A DNA stretch of 44,115 bases from an uncultured Bacteroidales bacterium (GTDB taxonomy: Bacteria > Bacteroidota > Bacteroidia > Bacteroidales > P3), in assembly GCA_937884485.1 (NCBI GenBank), contig CALGCG010000118.1:1-44115 (forward strand), given 5' to 3'. A model generated the notes under the pieces. The model was not told the DNA's origin. It worked only from the letters and a program-made list of their open reading frames with translations, and searched no databases. Both the position numbers and the translations under genes were made by a program. Shown here one piece after another: positions 30,631 to 40,900 of this stretch. Position 1 is the first letter of the stretch, and every line of letters starts with the position of its first letter.

Positions 30631-31946
30631 CGGCAGGTCAGCCGCAGGGCGCGCTGTGTGGAGGGAACCAGGCGGAAGCGATGGTCGAGTCGCAGTCCGA
30701 CGACCCAGACGATGCGTCCGTCGGCATCGACCAGCAGGGCGGTGCGGCGCTTCTCGAAGAAGTTCAGCTTGCTGTCCTTGAGGAAATCGCTCACGAGACG
30801 CTGGTGCTCCATGCCTATGGGCTGGAAACGGTCGCCGGCCTGCCACGGGCGCACGGTGAGCGGCTGGCGCACAGCGTCGGCGTCGACATACTCGACGCAC
30901 TTGAACATTCCCGCGCCGCCCTGCACTTTCATTTCGACGTTTTCAACACTTTCCACCTCGACAGCGGGGAGGCGGCTTTCGTTGCCGTCGGCTATGACCA
31001 GGCGGCCGCGGTCGAAGGCGGCGGCGTGGGTCTCGCCCATGAAGAGGGTGCCCGTCTGCGCCGCCGGCATGGCGGCAAGGATGTCGTCGACGACAGCGGC
31101 GGAGAAGCCGTAGGGACGCAGGAGCTCGAAGAGGAGCGTGCGCCGCGGCGAGAGGCTGCCGATGTCGTCGAGGGCTATCCACACATAGGGGAACCCGAAG
31201 GGGGACACCTCGGTGTGCAGGAGGCGGCCACGCAGGGCCTCGATGGCGTTGTCATAGACCGCCTCGACCTCGGCCAGGCGGTGCATGTTGGCCTCCATGG
31301 TGGCGTCGACCGAAGGGTAAAGCTCGCGCAGGAGCGGCATGAGCCTATGGCGCAGCTGGTTGCGGCGGGCGTCGAGGAGGGCGTTGGTGTAGTCCTCGAC
31401 ATACTCCAGATGATGGGCCTCGACATAGCTGTCGATGTCGGCCCGCGAGAAGCACAACAGGGGGCGGACGAGGGTGGTGGAGAAGCAGGGCGACGAAGGC
31501 CTGATGCCGTGGAGGCCCGCGATGCCGGTGCCGCGGAAGAGGTTGAGGAAGAAGGTCTCGATGGCGTCGTCGCGGTGGTGCGCCGTGGCCACGCAGGGGT
31601 AGTGATGGCTGCGGCACAGCTGGTCGAACCACGCATAGCGCAAACTGCGCGCCGCCTCCTCGACTCCCATACCCTGGGCGGCAGCATGGGCGCGGGTGTC
31701 GAAGTCGACAGTGTGGAAGGGGGCGTTGCAGGCGTCGGCCAGACGGCGCACAAACTGCTGGTCGCGGTCGCAGTCGCCAGGCCTGAGATGGAAATTGCAG
31801 TGGGCGACGGCGAAGGGGATGCCGGCACGGCGGCAGAGATGGAGCATGACCACCGAATCGCGACCGCCGCTAACGGCAAGCAACACCTCCTGCCCCGGGG
31901 GGAAGAGGTGTTGCTGGCGGATGTAGTCTAAAAAACGTTGCAGCAT
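30624..31946 (-). CDS. tilS: tRNA(Ile)-lysidine synthetase (TilS)
   Basis: 440 residues. The N-type ATP pyrophosphatase domain starts with the PP-loop SGGRDS at 26-31, followed by VAHCNFHLRPGDCDRDQQFV and TAHHRDDAIETFFLNLFRGTG. The C-terminal substrate-binding domain includes RPWQAGDRFQPIG, typical of the longer bacterial TilS. It makes lysidine at position 34 of the tRNA(Ile) that reads AUA codons, an essential function. Its ATG overlaps the stop of the giant surface-protein gene (TGATG at 31948-31944), which would couple an essential housekeeping gene to that cargo gene unless an internal promoter exists. Confidence 0.94.
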   Translation of the reverse strand: MLQRFLDYIRQQHLFPPGQEVLLAVSGGRDSVVMLHLCRRAGIPFAVAHCNFHLRPGDCDRDQQFVRRLADACNAPFHTVDFDTRAHAAAQGMGVEEAARSLRYAWFDQLCRSHHYPCVATAHHRDDAIETFFLNLFRGTGIAGLHGIRPSSPCFSTTLVRPLLCFSRADIDSYVEAHHLEYVEDYTNALLDARRNQLRHRLMPLLRELYPSVDATMEANMHRLAEVEAVYDNAIEALRGRLLHTEVSPFGFPYVWIALDDIGSLSPRRTLLFELLRPYGFSAAVVDDILAAMPAAQTGTLFMGETHAAAFDRGRLVIADGNESRLPAVEVESVENVEMKVQGGAGMFKCVEYVDADAVRQPLTVRPWQAGDRFQPIGMEHQRLVSDFLKDSKLNFFEKRRTALLVDADGRIVWVVGLRLDHRFRLVPSTQRALRLTCRY

Positions 31947-34900
31947 CAGCGGAGAATCATCTTGCGCATGAGGCGCTGACCGTCGACAATGATGCCATAG
32001 TAGTAGATGCCGGCAGGATAGGAATCCATGTCGATCATGACACTGTGGGCACCCGCGGTATAGTGGCGGTCGAAGCTGTTGACCAGATGACCCATAGCGT
32101 CGATGACGAAGAAGTGGACGTCGGCATCGTTGGGCAGCGTGAAGGGCACGGAGGTGCTGCCTTCGAAGGGGTTGGGATAGTTCTGGCCGAGGACGAGGTC
32201 GTTGCCGTCGACGGTAGGCACAGAGGTGGGATCCCAGTAGCTGCGGATCTCGATCAGGTTAGTCTGGTTGTTGGTGTTGTTCTGGTCGTTGATGTAGCTG
32301 ATGGATGCCGAACCGACATAGGAGTGCTGCGGACTCTTGGGAATGGAGCGGTTGAATCTGAGAGACCCTGCCATACCCGGGTCGATACGATGGCTGGCAG
32401 CCGGGAAGTTCTCGCTGAAGGTGAGGTCGTTGATGTTGACGTCGATGTGCATGTTACCCGTGATTACCGGCACATTGCCCCTATTGAAGACATAGGCAAT
32501 GAGCTCGGCTGTGGGGGCAGCGTTTTCGACGACGATGAGCTGACCCATCTCGACATCGAGGAAGCGCTCGGCAAGAATCTTGGTGGTGTCGTTACCGCTG
32601 TCGTTGTCGCCCACAGCGTGGACGAAGGCCGTGACGTTGGAGTAGAGGGCCGAACGCTGCGGCAAGACGACGTTGAAGGTGTGGAAGCCTGTGCCGAGGG
32701 CGGGGAGGGCGTAGACGGGGTGGTTGTAGATTTCGCGGTAGATGGTCGAGGAGTCGTCATCGATGTAGAAACCTACCTCGAAGGCATTGACGCCACGGCC
32801 GCCGCGGTTCTCGACGATGAGGGTGATACGCACCTCGGTGTGGGCAGAGGTGTCGACAATGACACCTGCGGCAGCAATGTCGACGATGGAGTTGACGCAA
32901 CGGAAGCGCTTGGAGATGGTGTCGTTGTAGACATAGTCGTTATTCGGGCACTTGATGATGCCAGTGAGTTGGACAACACCCATCGGGGCGCGGAAGCGAT
33001 GGTTGAAGGTGTAGTTGAAGTACTCCATCGAACCCAGAGGACGACCGAGAAGGGCCTGGAAGTCGATCTCCTCGTCGATGCGTTCCTGACCGTTGATGAT
33101 GTAGGAGGCAGTGGCGGTGGGGATGGGCGAGACGCCGAAGTTGCGCACACGCATGGTCACCTGAAGCATTTCGCCAGCCACAGCCTGGTCGAGCGGGTAG
33201 ACGAAGGAGACGGCATCGATGTCGTCGCCCAGGGGCGAGAGGTTGAAGGACTTGGTAAGCGTGTCGTTGTCGTAGTAGATGTCGTGCTCAACCTGGGTGA
33301 AAGCAGTGATCTCGAACGTTTCGGGGAAGTCGCTGGAGACGATAAAGGGCGAGGTGAGCAGGAGGGTGTCGTAGCCATTGGGCGCGATGAGGCAGGAGAC
33401 AGTACATTCCTTGGGCAAATAGGTACCATAGTAGACGTATCCGACGTGGACCGACCTGAGGGTGTCGGTGCCGTAGTTGCGCACCACGACCTTGGGATAA
33501 ATCGTCTGTCCATAGGCGGGAGAGACCGGCTCGACGATGTCGACAATACCCGCATCGGAAGGACGACGGGCGCGACTGATGCTGAAATTGTCGATGGCAC
33601 AACCCTCACCAAAGGAAGCATTTTCGCTGGTACCCACAGGAGTGGTGTACACGAAGCGGAACTGGAGGCTCTGGTTGAAGTCGCCACTCATACCGTTGCG
33701 GATGGCGGTGGGAGCATAGTAGTAGTTGTAGGTGGAGCCAGTGGAGGTGCCGTCGAAACAAGCGTCATCCTGGTTGTTGTACCAGTTGAAGAGAGAGTCG
33801 CTCACGGCATTGACCCACTGGCGCTCATAGTTCAAGAACTCGAGTCGGAGCGTACTGCCGTTGAGAAGGTTGCGTCGGATACGCACAGATATGGTATCGG
33901 GACGAATCTGCTGGATGTTGATGATAGGACTGTAGAGGTAACTGACGTTGCCGCGCTTGCCCGTGGAGATGGCTGATGCATCGAGGTCGGTGACCCAGGC
34001 CTTGTCGCCGGAATAGGGGGCGTTGATGCGCTGCTTGGCAGGGGTGCCAAGTTCCCAGAAGTTGTGTGCATAGATATTGTAGCCCTTGGGTGCATACCAG
34101 CGGTTGTCGATATCAAAGCTGTCGAGGAGCGGCAAGGTGACGACATAGAAGCGGTTGTATTCGAACTCAAGGGTATCGTTCGACCTGTTCTGGTCGCTGG
34201 CATCGGTGCTGTTGACGACAAGGGTTGTTGTGCCGTGGGTGAAGGAATACGGGTCGAGGGTGATGAGCGCCGAGCTGCCGGCGGCAATGGTGCCAGGATA
34301 GGTGACAGAACCCGGGACGGTGGTACGCGAGCCGTTTTCATCGGTACGGATAAAGCGATACTCGAACGTCGGGTTGGATACCGGCGTGGCGCCCTTGTTG
34401 GAAACACGGACAGAGATTTCGCGCGGTGAGCCATCCTCGATGATGTAATCGCGCGGAGAGGCAATCTGGTTCACTGCCAAATCGGTGGCCGGAGCCTCGG
34501 AATCGACAAAGAGGAGGAAGTCGATAGTGTGGCCATCCTTGTCAGCGGCAACGCCGCCAACGGGATATTCGTTGTTGCCATAGCTATCGTGGCTGGCAAC
34601 AGTAACACGCATACGCATGTAGCCGGGGCTGGCAGTGGCGGGGATGGTGATCAAACTGGAATAGGTCTCGCGATTGTAGAAGACTGCATTGTTGACAACA
34701 GCCTCGCCTGCACCGGGATCGAAGATGCCATTGCGGTTGAAGTCGATGTACACCCATGCACGGACGCGGTCCTGCTGTGCACTGGCGTCAAGGACGTTGA
34801 CGCGGATGAAGATTGAGTCGGAAAGGCCACGGGTGACATGGAGGGCCGGATAGTCGGGGGCAGTATAGGAAGCAAGGTCGGTATAGCCACGGCCCTGCTG

Positions 34901-37900
34901 CGGCGTCTCATAGTCAATCTCATTAAAGGATACGCGCGTAATATCGAATGTGGGCTCGGATGGTTTGGTTGCCACATAGCGGTTTTCGGCAAGACTGGCA
35001 AAGGTGTGTGCAATACGTATGGTGTCGTTGCGGCGGACAGCATCGCTGGCAAGGTCAGTCCAGACTACGAGTTGGTAATTCTGCGCCACAGTGGGCGTGG
35101 GAATGTCGAGGAGGGTGTTGAAAGTGTACACATAGGACTGTCCGGCAGGTATTGTGGCCCGGCAAACTTCGCTGACATTCTGTATGATATTGTTTCCGCG
35201 CTTGAGCTGGAATGCCACAGGCACGTTGGTCTGCGAACTGGTACCATAGTTGGCAATACGGACCCGGACGGTATCGTTCTCCATATAGACTCGTCCACCC
35301 AGAGGAGCCAAGACTGCCTCGAAAGCCATATCGTTGGCCTCAGGGAGGGCAACACTGACATGGACCTCCGAGAAGAAGCTGGGGCAGTTTTTGGCGGAGA
35401 GACAGTTGAGGTAGTAGACCGAATCGTGGAAATACTGCGGAGTATTACTCCACTTGCGCGACTGGTTATACTGCGAGGGGTGGTAAAAAGGCGTGGCGGT
35501 ACTGTCGCGATACCAACGGATGGGTCGATTGTTGACCTGCATGGCCCTCACTTCGCCCCAAGTGCCATAGGGGAAGATTGTATCGAAACCGACAGGGGGT
35601 TCCGGCGAGTAGTAAGAGTTAATGGCGGTAGCAGTTTTAGGAGTGGAATCGTTGGCCGGAGTGATGTCATACTCATAATTGACCCAACCCAAGAGGCGGA
35701 ACTTGATGTCCTCGGATTCGCCCGTGGGATAGAAGTTGGCCTGGGAAGAGAAGTCGAAGGACCGCGAGGCATTCATCAACAACGGGGTGGCCAGGGTGAC
35801 GTATTCTTCAACAGTGTCAGGCATGGTGGAAATCTCGGTGATGCTGGCCGGTTGGGTAATCACGGGATGATAGCCCACCTTAAACTGGGTGCCGGCAGGC
35901 ATATCTTTAAAGCCCTGATTCTTGACATTGATGGTGACAGTGGTATTCTGCATGGAGCATCCGTTGCGGTCGGTGGACATGCTAATGGCAGCCAGGTTGA
36001 AAGCCGGGGCCAGGAAGAAGGTGGAGGTACGGTCGTTGTTGTCGACCGTAGTGTCGTTTGGACAAACCACCACGACATGCACAACATTGGTATCGGTAAC
36101 ACCGAGAATGGTGGGCATCATGACAGAATCAATCTTCGATTCGCTGGGGTTGAAGGAGCCCAGGCTTCTGTTGGCAGTGCGAGTCTGAGCCTCATAGCCT
36201 TCAAGGTAAGCATACCACTGGACATTGTTCTCGGGAGCCAAACCATTGTTGTAGAACTGAGCGGTGACAAGCACCGAGTCGCTCTCGATGTTAGGAGGCC
36301 TGTTGTTGGTGTAATTGAAGACTGTGCTGGCCGGCATGAGAGGCCCATCAATGCGCACAACGGCCATATCGTGGGTTGCCACATCCAGTTCGTGGGCACC
36401 TAAAGTGGGGCCGGGAACCTGTTTGCGAATCACTCCGTCAATGTCGTCGGGAACGTCGGCATTGTACTGACCGATACCTGCGAAGTTGGTCATGACCAGA
36501 TGGAGGTCGGTTTCGGAGTTGAAGTAAGGCTCCTCAAAGACCGAGTTGGCATCATCGCTGTTGATGGTCTGGAGGGCTGCAAGGTTACCAATGGTAGTGG
36601 TCTGCTTCCATGCAAAGGGGCATGTGCTGGCTGTATAGTAAGCATTGTAGTCGGAGAGCGTCACGGTATTAAGCTCACTGACGTAGTAGGCATAACCTTT
36701 GCGGAAGTTGGCAAGAATATTGTTGGTCACATGGAGATTCGACACCGTAGCACCTGAATAGAACGCATAGGAATCGGAATTGTACAAGGACGAGGCGTTG
36801 GGATTGCCACAGCTCATACGCACAGTATTGAAGTAGACGTTGATGTTGCTGGAAGAGCTGTCAATACAGATACCCACAGGTTTCTTAGGCTGGGCCGCTA
36901 TACCCGCAACACCAATACCCGAACAACTTATCATGTTGTTGGCAATGAGAGCCGGATTGGAAGAAGAGCAGTTGATATTCTCAAATTGAATACCCGTCTT
37001 TCCGCCGGTCTTGCTGTCGACAAGCACAATCTTGTTTTTCTGGACAGAAATGTTGCCTGCTGACTGAGCCAGGTAGATACCTGTCAATCCGCGACCATTG
37101 ACATTGACACTGCCCGAGATGCCGCCTTGGATATTATTGGAATTCGCTGTAAAGTTGGTGACACCACGTGCAACGATTGCCTGCGACCAGAATCCATGGA
37201 AAGTGTTGTTGGTGAGGGTGATGTTGCTATAGTTACCCTCCTCTCCTGCAGTGCGGAACGAATAATATCCACTGTCGATAGTGCTGTTGGTAAGGCTGAG
37301 GTTGCTGATATTGCCAAGAAGCACCACGGCCGACGCATTTGCGTTGTTGATACTGCCCCTGACTCGTACCGTCATGCTGTCCAGTGCAATATTGCCTCCT
37401 TTCTGAAGCACAAGGGCATTGGCAAAGTTGCCACTCGGTGGACGAGCCTCTATACGGAATCGGGAGAGGGTAACATTGGAGGTGCTGTCGAGCAACATGA
37501 CGTAGTTCTCATTCTGCGAGGGCGCTGCTGTGAGCAGAACATTGTCACCCGTGCCAATGAAGCTGATATTGTTTGTCGCCGAAGAACCGGGAATATTGTT
37601 GAGCACAACCTGTTCAGTATAGGTTCCCGGGCTGACGTTGAATGTCACCGGACCTTCAATACCCACAACATTCAAAGTGTCGATGGCCTCCCCGAAGGAA
37701 TGGTAATCGCCACCCGTGAGGGCGATAGTGTAAGAGCCGCTGCAGAAGCTCACCATGAAGGAGCGTGTAATGGTGTCGTTGGAGAGGACATTATCGCCTG
37801 GAGCAGCAACAATGACTCGCAACGTGTGGCGTCCTGGATTCAGGTGACGCGAGAAGAGCATGACGTTCTCGGTAGCTCCCGAGGTAATCGTGTTTGCAAC

Positions 37901-40900
37901 CGTTACACTGTCGACAGCAAGGGTGTCGAAGTAATAATACAGTTTCGTATTGGAAGCATCCGAGGCTCCCTGGTTTCGCACATTCACATAGAACGCGGTG
38001 TTGTTGCACGAGTTGTAGTCGACAGTGTCAACACCGTTGGGCCACAGCACTGCCATATCAACCGTCGGAATATTGACCATCTGTACAGTGTAGGGAGTGA
38101 TGGCGCTGGAACATCCGTAAGTCGTTGAATAGAACTGGATATTCGGACGGTTCGCACCCCTTGTGCCCGAAGCGCTATACTCCTCGGTAGAAGGTGAAAG
38201 GGCGCTGTTGTTGAGCTTCACAAGTGTCGTGTTCGACTTCTGGGTGTAGGCCGACTTGGTTCCCGTCGTCACTGCGGTGGGGATGTAATGCGTCAACTGC
38301 ACGACAATGCTCGACACACCATCCCAATAGAAAGGCGTATCGAACTGGTGCGTAACCCATGTGTTGCAATCACTCTGGCTGACCACAAACGGAGAACGTG
38401 TGTAGACACGGGTCGCCCCCTTCCAGTCGGACGTATTGGCAAATATCGTGTCCGACGTCAGTCCCATTGATATATTGTATTCATTGAATGTAATGGAACT
38501 GACATTATTGCCTGGAATCGTTTTCAGTTCGAAGGCTATGGAATTTATGTATCCCGCCTCAAGTCCCGCGGCAGCCAGCTCACTGGCCGAGTAGATGTAC
38601 TGCTGCTTGCCGTTCTTGACAACCGATGCATAGGGGGTCGGCGACGTCGTATTGTTCGAGCTGGAAACAGTGTTCGTCGTTGTCCCGGTTCCCACGATGC
38701 CATTGAGGGCCGATGCAACCAGATAGCTTACACCGCGTGTGCCTCCTACATAAAGTATCTCCGAAATATTGACATATCCCGTATCGACAGCATTGCCTTC
38801 GTAGTCATACCACACCGGGACAAGTCCGCTACCACAGTTCAAAGCAAAAGTATCAGGAGTGGCATACGAAACCGAGCGCGTGGGAATAGCGGCAGGAGCC
38901 GACGGAGTGTACAGAGACAGCACCGACGCAACGTTGGTGTCGTTGCTCTGTGTATTGTCTCCGTTGACAGCGTTTGCCCACACCCTGACAGTCACCATCG
39001 TATCAGTGCTGCGTGCAAAATTGAGCGGAGTGGTGAACGTGTAGTCCAGTATCCCGTTGGCAGCAAGGGTTTGCCCCACCGCCTCAGTCACCGTGTCGTT
39101 TCCGTCGCTGCAGTTCAGCACCAGTCCCGTCACAGGACCTATACCATAGTTGCGAACCCTCACAGACACATTCTCTTCTCCCAGTCCGCATTCCGAAGCA
39201 GGCAGCACCGGAGTTGCCACATCTATATCAGCCACCGGAGGCGCCAGCATCTTCACCTTGTAGCTGGCGAAATAACCGTCGCACCCGTTCTCTTCGAAGA
39301 AAATCCATGTCGGCTTGATCGAACCAAGGAACATCGGGTTGGCGCTCGACGCCACCTGCCAGTCACTGGCATTGCCGTTGAAAGCGTTTCTGAAGATACC
39401 GGCAGAGCTGTTGCTCGAGGCCATGTTCACTCCCGTGCCGTTCCACACATACGAGGGCACTCCGATGTTGGCCCAAGTAATCGTCGGGTTGCCCGAGGGA
39501 GTGGACGCGATGTCGTTCAGCGCCACAGCATCCTCAATCACACCGCCACGACGATAGACAAAGGCTATCTTCGAGTTATAGGCCACGTTGAACGAGCTGC
39601 CCGTGTGGATTGTCATTGCAGGATTGCTGGAGATGCCCGATGCATATTGCACCACCAACGACTGACCGGGTTCAATATAGACGCTGTCCGTAAAGACGAA
39701 AATCTTGTTGTTCAAGCTGCTCGAACCCGAAGCGGTAGGCGAAATGGTCTGAATGGTGTCGCCGTAGAGGTTGGCGCGCGCGTCGCCCACGTTGGTCAGC
39801 TGCAACGCAACCTTGCGGCCCGACACCAGCCAATAGGGGGCATTCGGCGTCTCGCCTACCGTGGCGTTGTTTCCCGACCCGCCACGCTTGATTTCAAGCT
39901 GCGTGATGCGGACAACCGGTTTCGCTCTCTTCTGTCGGAAATAGAAGGTGCTGTCCATGCGCAGCGTGTCCGTCGTCAGGGTCGGACCAACATGGAAGGG
40001 GGCGGCATCCGTTGTGTCGTGATACCAGTAGATCTCCGACTTGCGGGTCGGAGCCCCAGCGGCGTTATACACCGACCACATATTCACGCCGTTCGTCGGC
40101 GTCACCGTCGCACGGCTGGCATAGGGTATCTGCACACTGTCATTGTTCGGCTTGGCCGGGCGGTACTTGCTGACCACCTGGAAGACATTCGTGTCGTTCG
40201 TCGCATTCGGGTCATTGGCAAAAACCGTCCACACCTTGATGGTATACGTCCGGTCGCTCGACGAATACGAGGGCAACTGCAGCATCCTTCCCGTGGCGAT
40301 TGTAACGGTGTCCTCGCCGGGAACCGTCGTCGTGATGCTTACCGACTGTATCGGCTCGTTGTCCTTGCGGTATTTCAACTGAAGGCCCGTACCCGAGGTA
40401 TAGGCATTCACACCGCTGTTGCGTATGCGCACCTTCAGCTCCACACTCGAAGGCATATAACATGTCTCCTCCACGGGACTGATCAGTGCTTCGGGCTCGA
40501 AATCATAGCCCAACGACACAAACTCGAAGGCGCCGGGGCAGGTCGCCGTCGTGCTGCGCACGCTGTCGAACATGTCGGTCGGCACCGTCGCCATCGGCAT
40601 ACCCACACCCTTCACCATGCGGTTGTACGTGCGCAGGTCTACCAGCGAGCCGTTGAGGAAGTTGGGGTTGGCCACAATCGAATTCGTGTCCCCGGGCTCG
40701 GCCAGCAGCCACGCTGCCAGATCCGTGCAGCCCGTGCCGGCACGACGGTTCAGAAGCGTGCCCAGCGAGTAGTATACGTTGTACCCCACGGTGTTGGTCG
40801 TAGCGACTCCGGGGGAATAATTCAGTGCATAGTTATTGTCATCGAGGGCCACCACGATATTGTTCATGAAGCGGCTGTTCTCGAGCGTGCCGCCGCCAAA